Positions 9,492 through 19,013 of a stretch of DNA of 64,000 nucleotides are shown one piece after another. Position 1 is the stretch's first letter. The number at the start of each line of letters is the position of its first letter. Both the position numbers and the translations under genes were made by a program. The notes below the pieces were generated by a model. That model searched no databases, was not told the origin of the DNA, and was given only the letters and a program-made list of their open reading frames with translations. Origin of the DNA: Paracoccaceae bacterium (GTDB lineage: Bacteria; Pseudomonadota; Alphaproteobacteria; Rhodobacterales; Rhodobacteraceae); NCBI GenBank assembly GCA_020832655.1, contig JAFIEF010000005.1:1-64000 (forward strand). Reading direction: 5' to 3'.

Positions 9492-10357
9492 GCCGCCGTG
9501 CCGCGCAGCGCTTCGGGGATATGCACACGCAGCCGCTTGATGCGGCGCGGATCGGCCTCTGCCACTTCGAATTCGACGCCAGAGGGGTGCGCGACGATCT
9601 CTCCCTTCACCGGGACATGGCCTGACAGCAGGAACACCAGCCCGCCCAGCGTATCGATTTCTTCCTCGGTCACGTCATCGATCAGCGCAAGGCCCAGCTT
9701 TTCCTGCAACAGATCCAGCGGGGTGCGGGCATCGGCCAGCCACAGCGCGGGGCTGTCGATGCGGATGAATTCTTCCTCTTGGCTGTCATGCTCATCCTCG
9801 ATCTCGCCCACCACCTGTTCCAGCAGGTCTTCGATCGTGACCAGCCCGTCCACGCCGCCATATTCATCGATCATCAGTGCAAAATGTGTCCGTTCGGCCT
9901 GCATCTTGCGCAACAGAACCCCCAGCGGCATCGAGGGCGGCACATAAAGGATCGGGCGCAGCAGTGGTGCGAGATCCAGTTCGTGATGACCGTTGAAGCC
10001 GTAATGCAGCGCCAGATCCTTCAACAGCAGCAGGCCAGTGGGGTTGTCCAGCGTTTCGGCATAGACCGGGATGCGCGAATAGCCCGAGTCGCGAAACGCG
10101 GCCACGATCTCGGCCAGGCTCGCGCCCTGTTCCACGGCGATGATCTCTGCCTTGGGGGTGGCGACATCCTCGACCCGCATATCGGCCAGATTGGCCAGCC
10201 CCGGCAGATCGGGGGCCAACCCCGAGGCGGGTTTGTCCGGGTCGTCATCAGGGGAAAATGCATCGAACAAGCGGCCAAACAAGCCGCGCGATTCGGTGTC
10301 TTTGGGATCGTCCAGCGCGCGCCGCGCCGCACTAGATCCGTCTGTCGTGTCGCCCAT
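9488..10357 (-). CDS. CBS-domain hemolysin-family protein (CorC/TlyC type)
   Basis: MRVEDVATPKAEIIAVEQGASLAEIV...DEYGGVDGLVTIEDLLEQVVGEIEDEHD, C-terminal CorC/HlyC domain. Confidence 0.92.
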   Translation of the reverse strand: MGDTTDGSSAARRALDDPKDTESRGLFGRLFDAFSPDDDPDKPASGLAPDLPGLANLADMRVEDVATPKAEIIAVEQGASLAEIVAAFRDSGYSRIPVYAETLDNPTGLLLLKDLALHYGFNGHHELDLAPLLRPILYVPPSMPLGVLLRKMQAERTHFALMIDEYGGVDGLVTIEDLLEQVVGEIEDEHDSQEEEFIRIDSPALWLADARTPLDLLQEKLGLALIDDVTEEEIDTLGGLVFLLSGHVPVKGEIVAHPSGVEFEVAEADPRRIKRLRVHIPEALRGTAA

Positions 10358-10377
10358 TGGTCCTTTCCAGCACTGGC

Positions 10378-10923
10378 CTAATCATCACTTCCGAAGCCCT
10401 CATATGGGTTATCTACCCCCAGAGTTGCAAGTATGCGGATTTCAGTTTCTTCCATCAGGGCGGCATCTTTGTCACGGATATGGTCATATCCCAGCAGATG
10501 CAGCACGGCATGGACAATCAGATGGGTCAGATGATCGGATAGCGGTTTTCCCTGCGCTTTTGCCTCGCGCAGGCAGGTGTCATAGGCCAGCGCGATATCG
10601 CCCAGCGCTTCGGGATCATCCGGCGCGCCGCTTTCGGGCAGGTCGGGGGGCGCGCCATCTTCGGGCGCGGCCAGATCCCATGCAGGCCAGCTTAGCACAT
10701 TGGTGGCGCTGGGCTTGTCGCGGAAATCGGCGTTCAGCGCGGCGATGCGCGCATCATCACAGGCCAGCAGCGCAATCTCGAACCCACCCAGCCCCAGCCC
10801 CTGATCGCGCAAGGTGGCGCTGGCGGCGGCTTCGGCCAACGCCTCCAGCCCGGTGGCGTGCCAGCGCGCATCCTCGATCAGCAGATCGACCAAGTTGGCC
10901 GCGTCAGGCAGGGGGCTGTTCAT
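10378..10923 (-). CDS. ybeY: rRNA maturation RNase YbeY
   Basis: NADFRDKPSATNVLSWPA...GDIALAYDTCLREAKAQGKPLSDHLTHLIVHAVLHLLGYDH (H-x3-H-x5-H motif). Confidence 0.93.
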   Translation of the reverse strand: MNSPLPDAANLVDLLIEDARWHATGLEALAEAAASATLRDQGLGLGGFEIALLACDDARIAALNADFRDKPSATNVLSWPAWDLAAPEDGAPPDLPESGAPDDPEALGDIALAYDTCLREAKAQGKPLSDHLTHLIVHAVLHLLGYDHIRDKDAALMEETEIRILATLGVDNPYEGFGSDD

Positions 10924-11920
10924 CGCGTTCATAGGCCTGAATGATGCGGGCGACCAGCGGATGACGCACCACATCGGCCGAGGTGAAATAGCTGAACCCG
11001 ATCCCCTCGACCCCGTCCAGAATGCGCTCGGCCGCGCGCAGCCCCGATTGCATCCCGCGCGGCAGATCGACCTGGCTGCGATCACCGGTGATCGCCATGC
11101 GCGAGCCTTCGCCCAGCCGCGTCAGGAACATCTTCATCTGCATCTCTGTCGCGTTCTGGGCTTCATCCAGCACCACAAAGGCATTCGACAGCGTGCGCCC
11201 GCGCATGAAGGCCAAGGGCGCGATTTCGATGCGGCGTTCCTCCATCAGCTTCTGCAACTGCTTGCCGGGCAGGAAATCATTCAGCGCGTCGTAAAGCGGC
11301 TGCATATAGGGATCGACCTTTTCCTTCATGTCGCCGGGCAGGAAGCCCAGCCGCTCGCCCGCCTCGACTGCCGGGCGCGACAGCAGGATCTTGTCGACAT
11401 GCCCATCCGTGAACATCTGCACCGCCACCGCCACCGCGATATAGGTCTTGCCGGTGCCTGCCGGGCCAATGCCGAAATTCATCTCGTTGGCCAGTAGCGC
11501 GCGGGTATAGGCCTGCTGGGCTTCGGTACGCGGGATGATGGATTTCTTGCGCGTGCGAATCTCCAGCCGGCCGGTGCGGAACATCTCTAACTGTTCCTCG
11601 GCGCGTTCATCAGCGCTGGCGGTCTGGCCCATGCGGATCAGCCCGGCGATGTCGCCCGCATCGATCTGCCGCCCCTGCGCCAGCATCTGATACAGCTCCT
11701 GCAGGATATGCGCGGTCTGCGCGCGCGCATCTTCCCGCCCGATCAGGGTCAACTGGTTGCCCCGGCGCAGGATTTGCACACCAAGCTGGCTTTCAAGATG
11801 GGTCAGGTTGCGATCATATTCGCCGCACAGATCCACCAGCAGGCGGTTGTCGGAAAACTCGATCTGCGACTGGGCTGCGCCTTCGGCAAGCTCTGTCGGG
11901 GTCAAGGCGGTGATGCCCAA
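10904..11920 (-). CDS. PhoH family ATPase
   Basis: NEMNFGIGPAGTGKTYIAVAVAVQ...LLSRPAVEAGERLGFLPGDMKEKVDPYMQPLYDAL...VVLDEAQNAT...ITGDRSQVDLP. Confidence 0.95.
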   Translation of the reverse strand: MGITALTPTELAEGAAQSQIEFSDNRLLVDLCGEYDRNLTHLESQLGVQILRRGNQLTLIGREDARAQTAHILQELYQMLAQGRQIDAGDIAGLIRMGQTASADERAEEQLEMFRTGRLEIRTRKKSIIPRTEAQQAYTRALLANEMNFGIGPAGTGKTYIAVAVAVQMFTDGHVDKILLSRPAVEAGERLGFLPGDMKEKVDPYMQPLYDALNDFLPGKQLQKLMEERRIEIAPLAFMRGRTLSNAFVVLDEAQNATEMQMKMFLTRLGEGSRMAITGDRSQVDLPRGMQSGLRAAERILDGVEGIGFSYFTSADVVRHPLVARIIQAYERDEQPPA

Positions 11921-12130
11921 ATGGCTCTCCCATTGTTTGGCGGCCCATGATCTGCGGGGGACAGGGCCGCATCATGTCCCCATGCTGCCAATGACAACTG
12001 CATCTGGCAAGGGGGGATGCTTGAGGGCGGCACGGAAAACACGAAATCGTCACGCGGCGGCCACGCGGCGCACAATATCTGGCATGACGAGGCTGCGCGC
12101 CCCTATGCCGCACTACTGCCGCAGCCGCGT

Positions 12131-13240
12131 TCAGCCCCCGATCCGGCCCAGCGGGCCGGTCTGACCGGTTTGCGCGCGGTGCAGCAATAGCTGATCAAGC
12201 AGCACACAGGCCATCATCGCCTCGCCCACCGGCACGGCGCGAATACCCACGCAGGGGTCATGGCGGCCTTTGGTGACAACTTCGGTCGGTGCGCCCGCGC
12301 GGGTAATCGAGGCGCGCGGAGTGTGGATCGACGAGGTTGGCTTGATCGCAAAGCGCACCACCACATCCTGCCCTGTGGAAATACCGCCCAATATGCCACC
12401 CGCCTTGTTCGAACGGTAGCGCGGCCCGTCCGCACCCATCTCGATCTCATCGGCGTTCTCGACACCGGTCAGCGCGGCGGCTTCCATGCCTGCGCCAATT
12501 TCGACGCCCTTGACAGCATTGATCGACATCATCGCGGCGGCCAGTTCGGTGTCGAGTTTCGCATAGATCGGCGCGCCGACCCCAGCTGGCAGGCCAGAGG
12601 CCACGACCTCTATCATCGCGCCCACGGAATTGCCGTCCTTGCGGATCTGGTCCAGCGCTGCGGCCCAGTCTTGCGCCGCCTGCGCGTCGGGCACCCAGAA
12701 GGGGTTGCGCGCGATCTCGTCCCAGTCAAACCGCGCGCGGTCAATCCTGTGCGGCCCCATCTGCACCATATAGCCGGTGATCTTCAGCCCCGGCACCAAT
12801 TCGGCCAGCACCGCGCGCGCCACGCCGCCAGCGGCCACCCGTGCCGCCGTTTCACGCGCGGAAGAACGCCCGCCGCCGCGCGGATCGCGCAGCCCGTATT
12901 TCTGGAAATAGGTGATATCGGCATGGCCGGGGCGGAAAGTATCAAGGATATTGCCATAATCCTTTGATCGCTGATCCATATTGCGGATCATCAACTGAAT
13001 CGGCGTGCCGGTAGTGCGGCCCTCATAGACGCCTGACAGAATTTCCACTGCATCGGGTTCGCGCCGCTGCGTGGTATGGCGGCTGGTGCCCGGCTTGCGC
13101 CGGTCCAGCCAATGCTGGATCTGGCCTGCTTCCAGCGTCACGCCGGGCGGGCAGCCATCGACTGTGGCTCCCAGGGCGGCCCCGTGGCTTTCACCCCAGG
13201 TGGTGACACGAAACAGATGACCGAATGTATTGAAGCTCAT
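12131..13240 (-). CDS. aroC: Chorismate synthase
   Basis: [33 protein letters not shown]...[18 protein letters not shown]...[17 protein letters not shown]. Confidence 0.97.
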   Translation of the reverse strand: MSFNTFGHLFRVTTWGESHGAALGATVDGCPPGVTLEAGQIQHWLDRRKPGTSRHTTQRREPDAVEILSGVYEGRTTGTPIQLMIRNMDQRSKDYGNILDTFRPGHADITYFQKYGLRDPRGGGRSSARETAARVAAGGVARAVLAELVPGLKITGYMVQMGPHRIDRARFDWDEIARNPFWVPDAQAAQDWAAALDQIRKDGNSVGAMIEVVASGLPAGVGAPIYAKLDTELAAAMMSINAVKGVEIGAGMEAAALTGVENADEIEMGADGPRYRSNKAGGILGGISTGQDVVVRFAIKPTSSIHTPRASITRAGAPTEVVTKGRHDPCVGIRAVPVGEAMMACVLLDQLLLHRAQTGQTGPLGRIGG

Positions 13241-13249
13241 GCGCGCGCA

Positions 13250-13897
13250 TCATCCCTGTTTGGCACGCAATGGCACTACCTTGCTTTGCGAGTGATTGGA
13301 ATAGGTGTCCCATGTCGGCACATAGTCTTCGGCCTGATTGCCCCAGACGGTCCAGCCTGCACGCGGGCCGCGCGCGAACAGCTCCAGCTTGCGGCCAAAG
13401 CTGCACCGCTCGATCAGGTCATATTGTTCATCGGGCTTGCGGCTGTGTTCGCGCTTTTGCGTCACAAGGATGTTTTCCTGAGAGCGCCCCGGCGCCAGCG
13501 TGCGCGCATTCTTGCCGCGCACCCCGAATAGCAAAATTTCCGTGACATTGCGGAAATAAAAGCCCACCCCGCGCCGATCCGGGCCACCATCCTTGCGCAC
13601 CTTGTACCAGATCAGGTTTGACTTGTAGCTGAAGCCCCAATGCTCCATGACCTTCAGCCCTTCGGGCAGCAGCGCATTGGGCACCCACAGATACAGATGC
13701 GCGGGCGTATCCGCCAGCGCCTCTACCGGCATGTCGCAGATCTCGTCGAGCGACAATGTCGGGTAACGCGACAGGCGTTTGTGTTCGGGGGCCATCTTGC
13801 CCGTGCGGTTCTGGAACTGCCAGGGTGGATCAGCCAGAATCGTCTGGAATTTCTGCCCGCCCAGATCGGCCAGCAGCGCATCGCCTGCGGTTGTCAT
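13250..13897 (-). CDS. MT-A70 family DNA N6-adenine methyltransferase
   Basis: DPPW motif in ILADPPWQFQNRTGKMAPEHKRLSRYPTLSLDEI; HLYLWVPNALLPEGLKVMEHWGFSYKSNLIWYK; ATGA overlap with the upstream endonuclease fragment. Confidence 0.88.
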   Translation of the reverse strand: MTTAGDALLADLGGQKFQTILADPPWQFQNRTGKMAPEHKRLSRYPTLSLDEICDMPVEALADTPAHLYLWVPNALLPEGLKVMEHWGFSYKSNLIWYKVRKDGGPDRRGVGFYFRNVTEILLFGVRGKNARTLAPGRSQENILVTQKREHSRKPDEQYDLIERCSFGRKLELFARGPRAGWTVWGNQAEDYVPTWDTYSNHSQSKVVPLRAKQG

Positions 13898-14487
13898 GTC
13901 GCATCCTCCAGATACAGGCTGGCCCTGATGCCGAACACCAGAAGCGGACAGCCCGCCGCCCCGCCCCCTTCGATCTTTGGCAAGAGCTTGCTCATATGCG
14001 TGGTCGAGGCTCCGTAGCTTGATCCTCGACCAATTTTCCTAAAGATATCTTGCAGCTCGTCACAGCGGGTGATGATTACGCCGACGCTGACAGCGCGCAG
14101 GTCGAAGAGCAACCGGAAATTGTTCAGATCCCGGTCGAAGAAGGGATCCTTGTTGTTCCACTCGATCTCTAGCGCCACCTTGTTGCGATATCAATCAATC
14201 TGATGCGTGGGTGAATCCAGCCGCTGCCCGTCGATCACCACACCGGTTTCGAACTTCTTTTCCTGCCAGCCCCGCGCATAAAGGAAGCTGTCGATATATT
14301 CGGAAACCTGGCTTTTGCGACCGCCCCCTTGGGTGATCCAGCTTTTGCGCAGGCGGAACTCTGTCAGCAAGTCCAGGATATCGCCCCATTCATCAGGAAA
14401 ATCCGCCGAAAGAATCGCGCTGGCATGTTTCCATTCATGCACTTCGTAATGCGTCCGGATGAAATCTGGCAGACGATTGCACAACAT
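13894..14487 (-). pseudogene. BglII-like restriction endonuclease interrupted by one in-frame TGA (14191-14193)
   Basis: MLCNRLPDFIRTHYEVHEWKHASAILSADFPDEW...GRKSQVSEYIDSFLYARGWQEKKFETGVVIDGQRLDSPTHQID-*-YRNKVALEIEWNNKDPFFDRDLNNFRLLFDLRAVSVGVIITRCDELQ; both halves lie in the same frame. Confidence 0.8.
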
Positions 14488-14583
14488 ATAGGGGTTCCTT
14501 GACCTCCGACCACGCTATGCGCGACGGCAACGAAAAGCAAGCGCGGTGCCATGCTTGCCAGTGCGGGAAAATGGAACTATGTG

Positions 14584-14679
14584 CAACCTCACCTCGGGGT
14601 GCCCTGATCAGGGGCTGAGATGCGCGCTTGCGCGAACCCGTTGAACCTGAACCGGTTAAGACCGGCGGAGGGAAGGTTG
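14584..14679 (+). ncRNA. TPP riboswitch (THI element)
   Basis: ctcggggtgccc...ggctgagat...acccgttgaacctgaaccggttaagaccggcggaggga, with closing stem caacct/aggttg, directly upstream of thiB. Confidence 0.97.
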
Positions 14680-14734
14680 GGGGCAAAGCCCCGCTTCTAT
14701 CCGCCTGTCGTGAGAGAGATATGGAGAGAAGCAG

Positions 14735-15709
14735 ATGAAATATCCCCTTTTCGCGGCAGTGGCAGCTTTTTCCTTCAGCGCGGCGCAGGCCGACACGCTG
14801 ACGGTGCTGGCCCCTGATTACTTTGGCTCAAGCTGGGGGCCGGGACCGGCCATCAAGGAAGGATTCGAGGCGCACTGCGACTGCACACTGGAATTTCGCA
14901 CTGGCGATGTGCTGCCCCGGCTGATGCTTGATGGTGCGCGGCTGGAAGCTGACGCGGTGATCGGGCTGGGCACGGATGAACTGCTGCGCGCGCGCGAATC
15001 GGATCTGTTTGCCCCGCATGGGCAGGATCTGGCCCCGCTGAGCGTGCCGGTGACATGGGAAGATGATCTGTTCATCCCCTTCAACTGGTCCTATGCCGCC
15101 TTCGTCTATGACCGCACGCGGCTGGGTACCCCGCCAAAGAGCTTTGCCGAACTGGTCAGCCGCGACGATATCAGCATCATCACCCAGGATCCGCGGTCTT
15201 CGGGCGCAGGGTTGGCGCTGCTTCTGTGGGTCGATCAGCTTTATGGCGAAGATGCCCCCAATGTCTGGCAGGCGCTGGCGGACAAGACGGTGACTGTCAC
15301 GGCGGGCTGGTCGGAAGCTTACGGCATGTTCACCAATGGCGAGGCCGATATGGTGCTGAGCTATACCACATCGCCCGCGTATCACATCATCGCAGAAGAT
15401 GATGACAGCAAGGCCGCCGCAATCTTTGACGAAGGCCATTACTTCATTGCCGAGGCTGCGGGCGTGCTGGCAGGGGCCGAGAACCCCGATCTGGCGCGCG
15501 ACTTCATGGCCTATATCCTGTCGCAAGAGTTCCAGAACATGATCGCCACCGCGAACTGGTCCTACCCCTCGGCCCTGCCGCGCGAGGCGTGGAATGACAC
15601 CTTCCGCGATCTGCCCCTGCCCGAAGTGGCGATCTTTCAGGATGAAGTGGCCGCAGATGCCCGCCGCGCACCTGCGCTGGCACATTGGCTGGATGGCATG
15701 ACAAGATGA
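14735..15709 (+). CDS. thiB: Thiamine ABC transporter substrate-binding protein
   Basis: Signal peptide plus DTLTVLAPDYFGSSWGPGPAIKEGFEAHCDCTLEFRTGD; downstream of TPP riboswitch. Confidence 0.93.
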   Translation: MKYPLFAAVAAFSFSAAQADTLTVLAPDYFGSSWGPGPAIKEGFEAHCDCTLEFRTGDVLPRLMLDGARLEADAVIGLGTDELLRARESDLFAPHGQDLAPLSVPVTWEDDLFIPFNWSYAAFVYDRTRLGTPPKSFAELVSRDDISIITQDPRSSGAGLALLLWVDQLYGEDAPNVWQALADKTVTVTAGWSEAYGMFTNGEADMVLSYTTSPAYHIIAEDDDSKAAAIFDEGHYFIAEAAGVLAGAENPDLARDFMAYILSQEFQNMIATANWSYPSALPREAWNDTFRDLPLPEVAIFQDEVAADARRAPALAHWLDGMTR

Positions 15710-17304
15710 ACGACCCGGCCCGCCGCGCCCGCCTTCTGGCCCTGACGCTGGGGGGCGGCGTGGCGGCGTGGCTGGTGGTGCTGAATTTCGGCGCGCTGGG
15801 GGCCGTTGCCTGGCGCGCCGAAGGGCTAAGCGCCCTGCGCGGGGCGGATTGGGCGGCGATACGCTTCACGCTGGTGCAGGCATTATGGTCGGCCGGGCTG
15901 TCAGTGGCGCTGGCGGTGCCGATTGCGCGCGCGCTGGCGCGGCGGGAATTTCGCGGACGCGGGCTTCTGATCACCCTGATGGGGGCGCCCTTCATCCTGC
16001 CCACGCTGGTTGCGGTGCTGGGGCTGCTGGCGGTGTTTGGCCGCGCGGGGCTGGTCAATCAGGGGCTTGGCGCGCTGGGGCTTTCGCAATTCAACATCTT
16101 CGGGCTGCATGGGGTGGTGCTGGCGCATGTGTTCTACAACCTGCCGCTGGCCACGCGCATCCTGTTGCAGGGCTGGGCGGGCATCCCGGCCGAACGTTTC
16201 CGCCTTGCTGCAACGCTTGGCTTTGGCCCGCGCGATCATTTCCGCCAGCTTGAATGGCCCATGCTGCGCGAACTGGCCCCAGGGGCGTTTCTGGTCATCT
16301 TCCTGATCTGCCTGACCAGTTTTTCCGTGGCGCTGACAATGGGCGGGGGGCCGCGCGCCACCACGGTCGAACTGGCGATCTTTCAGGCCTTCCGCTTTGA
16401 TTTCGACATGGGGCGCGCAGCGCTTCTGGCACTGGTGCAATTCGGGCTTTGTGCAGGGGCAGGGATAGTCGCATGGCGCGTGGCGCTGCCTTCGGCGCTG
16501 GGGGGCGGCATGGACCGGCCCCAGCAGCGCTTTGATCTGGGCCGGGCCGGGTTGCGGGTCTGGGACAGCGCGCTGATCATGGCCGGGGCGCTGTTCCTGC
16601 TGGTGCCGCTGGCAATGGTGGTCTGGCGCGGGCTGGTGCATGTGCCCGGGCTGCCGGTCGAGGTCTGGCAGGCCACTGCGCGCTCGCTGATGGTGGCGCT
16701 GGGGGCAACAGCGGTGACATTGGCGATGACGCTGGCGCTGGCCCACGCCGTGCTGGGTCTGGGCGGGCGGCGCGGGGCGGTTCTGGAATGGCTGGGGCTG
16801 GCCGCGCTCGCCGCCTCGCCGCTGGTGATCGGCACCGGGCTGTTTCTGTTGATCCGGCCCTTCGCCAATCCGCGCGATTTCGCGCTTCTGGTCACGATGC
16901 TGGTCAATGCCGGCATGGCGCTGCCCTTCGCGCTGCGGCTGATCCTGCCGGGGCTGCGCGAAGTGATGGCCACGCAAGGGCGCCTGGCCGAGACGCTGGG
17001 CTTGCATGGGCGCGCGCGGCTGCACATCGTCACCCTGCCGCGCCTGCGCCGCCCCTTGGGCTTTGCGGCAGGCTTGACCGCGGCACTGTCAATGGGCGAT
17101 CTGGGGGTGATCATGCTGTTTGCCGAACGCGAAGGCGCGACCCTGCCGATGCAGCTTTACCGGCTGATGACGGCCTATCGGCTGGATGACGCGGCAGGGG
17201 CAGCGCTGGTGTTGCTGGGCACCAGCCTTGCGCTGTTTTGGTTGTTCGATCAATGGGGGCAGGGACATCTGCGCATCTGGGGGCGGGGCCATGCTGACGC
17301 TTGA
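15706..17304 (+). CDS. thiP: Thiamine ABC transporter permease
   Basis: Two permease halves (GAPFILPTLVAVLGLLAVFGRAG; SFSVALTMGGGPRATTVELAIFQAF); ATGA overlap with thiB. Confidence 0.93.
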   Translation: MNDPARRARLLALTLGGGVAAWLVVLNFGALGAVAWRAEGLSALRGADWAAIRFTLVQALWSAGLSVALAVPIARALARREFRGRGLLITLMGAPFILPTLVAVLGLLAVFGRAGLVNQGLGALGLSQFNIFGLHGVVLAHVFYNLPLATRILLQGWAGIPAERFRLAATLGFGPRDHFRQLEWPMLRELAPGAFLVIFLICLTSFSVALTMGGGPRATTVELAIFQAFRFDFDMGRAALLALVQFGLCAGAGIVAWRVALPSALGGGMDRPQQRFDLGRAGLRVWDSALIMAGALFLLVPLAMVVWRGLVHVPGLPVEVWQATARSLMVALGATAVTLAMTLALAHAVLGLGGRRGAVLEWLGLAALAASPLVIGTGLFLLIRPFANPRDFALLVTMLVNAGMALPFALRLILPGLREVMATQGRLAETLGLHGRARLHIVTLPRLRRPLGFAAGLTAALSMGDLGVIMLFAEREGATLPMQLYRLMTAYRLDDAAGAALVLLGTSLALFWLFDQWGQGHLRIWGRGHADA

Positions 17305-18181
17305 CGGGGTGGATATCCGGCAGGGGGATTTCACCCTGCGCGCCGATCTGCGCATCGCTGATGGCGCGCGGGTGGCAATCATTGGCCCATCGGGCGGGGG
17401 GAAATCGACGCTGATGGGCGCGATTGCGGGCTTCGTGGCGCTGGCCTGGGGGCGGATCTGCTGGCAGGGGCGCGACATCACCGCGCTTGGCCCCTCGGCG
17501 CGCCCGGTTTCGGTGCTGTTTCAGGACAACAACCTGTTTCCGCATCTGTCGGTCCTCGACAATGTCGCGCTGGGGCTTGGCCCTTCGCTGCGGCTGAAGC
17601 CCGCACAGCGCGGGCAGGTCAGCGCGGCGCTGGCACGGGTCGGGCTGGAGGGGCTGGAAACCCGCAAGCCCGCGCAATTATCCGGCGGGCAGCAAAGCCG
17701 CGTCGCGCTGGCGCGGGTGCTGTTGCAGGGGCGCGCGCTGCTGCTGCTGGACGAACCCTTCTCGGCCCTTGGCCCGGCGCTGAAATCCGAGATGCTGGCG
17801 TTGGTGGCCGAGATCTGCACCGAAACCCGCGCCACGCTTTTGATGGTCACGCATGATGTGGGGGACGCGCGCGCGATTGCGCCGCAAACCGTGCTGGTGG
17901 CAGAGGGCCGCGCCGAAGGGCCATTCGCAACCGCCGGGTTACTGACCAGCCCCCCGCCCGCGCTGCGCGCTATTGGGGCGTCACACCCACCCGGGTTTAT
18001 GCACACCCGGCCCGCCCCCCGCCGCGGGGGGGGGGGCAAGGGCGGGCGGGTGGGCACGCGCCCGCGCGGGGGGCGGCCCCGAAGGCCGCGCAATCCTGAC
18101 CGCCTCAGGCGCTTTGCACCACCTTGGCGGCGTCGCGCGCCAGCTCCTCGCGCGTGGCGTTGCGCCGATACCAGATCGTGA
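17291..18181 (+). CDS. thiQ: Thiamine ABC transporter ATP-binding protein with atypical Arg/Pro/Gly-rich C-terminal extension
   Basis: MLTLDGVDIRQGDFTLRADL...IIGPSGGGKSTLMGAIAG...AQLSGGQQSRVALARVLLQGRALLLLDEPFSALGP; after LLTSPPPALRA the frame runs through GC-rich repeat into the convergent gene. Confidence 0.9.
   Translation: MLTLDGVDIRQGDFTLRADLRIADGARVAIIGPSGGGKSTLMGAIAGFVALAWGRICWQGRDITALGPSARPVSVLFQDNNLFPHLSVLDNVALGLGPSLRLKPAQRGQVSAALARVGLEGLETRKPAQLSGGQQSRVALARVLLQGRALLLLDEPFSALGPALKSEMLALVAEICTETRATLLMVTHDVGDARAIAPQTVLVAEGRAEGPFATAGLLTSPPPALRAIGASHPPGFMHTRPAPRRGGGGKGGRVGTRPRGGRPRRPRNPDRLRRFAPPWRRRAPAPRAWRCADTRS
17983..18100. repeat. GC-rich palindromic REP-like element containing a 10-G homopolymer
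   Basis: cacccgggtttatgcacacccgg, G10 at 18026-18035, gggcgggtgggcacg, gcggccccgaaggccgc. Confidence 0.6.
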
Positions 18182-19010
18182 TCGCGGTCGAACTCAGCAC
18201 GATGAACAGCGAATACAGCACCGGGATCAGCAACACCTCTTCCTGCATCACGCCGACAAAGGTCAGCGTCACCACCAGTACTGCCAGCGGCCCGTTCTGG
18301 ATGCCGGTTTCCAGACTGATCGTGCGCGCGCGATTGGTGTCCTGCCCCAGCCCGCGTGCGACCCAATAGCCAAACAGCATCCCAATCAGCCCGATGCTGA
18401 TGGTGGCGAAATAGATATGCGCGGGCGTGTCCAGCAGCAGTTGATAATTGCGCGGCACCCAGGTCACGATCAGGAACAGAATCACCACCACCCCCATGAA
18501 CGACCCGATCAGTTCGACAGTCGCGCCGATATTGGGGTTAAGCTTGCGCAGCACCATGCCGATCATCGTCGGCACCAGCAGCACCACCAGGATCTGCGCG
18601 ACATTGCCCGGCGGGATCGCATATTCGCCGCCCACGCCCGCCATGCCGCCATAGAAGGACAGCAGCAGCGGCACCATCACCACCGCGACCAGTGTCGAAA
18701 CCGTGGTCATCATGATCGACAGCGCCAGCACGCCCTTGCTGAAATAGGCGAAGATGTTCGAGGTCGTCCCCCCCGGCATGCAGGCAATCAGCAAAAGCCC
18801 CACGATCAGCGCCGGGTGCAGCCCCAGCATCATCGCCAGTGCAAAGCCAAGGAAGGGCATCACCGCGAACTGGCTCAGCAGACCCACCAGAATTCCCTTG
18901 GGCTTGCGAAAGGCGATCAGGAAATCGCGCGGGGTCATGCTGGCGCCCATGCCCAGCATGATCACCATCATCATGACGCCCAGCAATGTAGTTTCCAGTT
19001 CTGTCAGCAT
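18105..19010 (-). CDS. Bile acid:sodium symporter (BASS) family protein
   Basis: MMVIMLGMGASMTPRDFLIAFRKPKGILVGLLSQFAVMPFLGFALA...LLIACMPGGTTSNIFAYFSKG. Confidence 0.92.
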   Translation of the reverse strand: MLTELETTLLGVMMMVIMLGMGASMTPRDFLIAFRKPKGILVGLLSQFAVMPFLGFALAMMLGLHPALIVGLLLIACMPGGTTSNIFAYFSKGVLALSIMMTTVSTLVAVVMVPLLLSFYGGMAGVGGEYAIPPGNVAQILVVLLVPTMIGMVLRKLNPNIGATVELIGSFMGVVVILFLIVTWVPRNYQLLLDTPAHIYFATISIGLIGMLFGYWVARGLGQDTNRARTISLETGIQNGPLAVLVVTLTFVGVMQEEVLLIPVLYSLFIVLSSTAITIWYRRNATREELARDAAKVVQSA

Positions 19011-19013
19011 CGA

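Noticed and set aside
14191-14193. TGA as a selenocysteine codon in the BglII-like gene
   Set aside because: No SECIS-like structure could be demonstrated and restriction enzymes of this family are not known selenoproteins; nonsense mutation or sequencing error is simpler. Kept only as a check in the finding.
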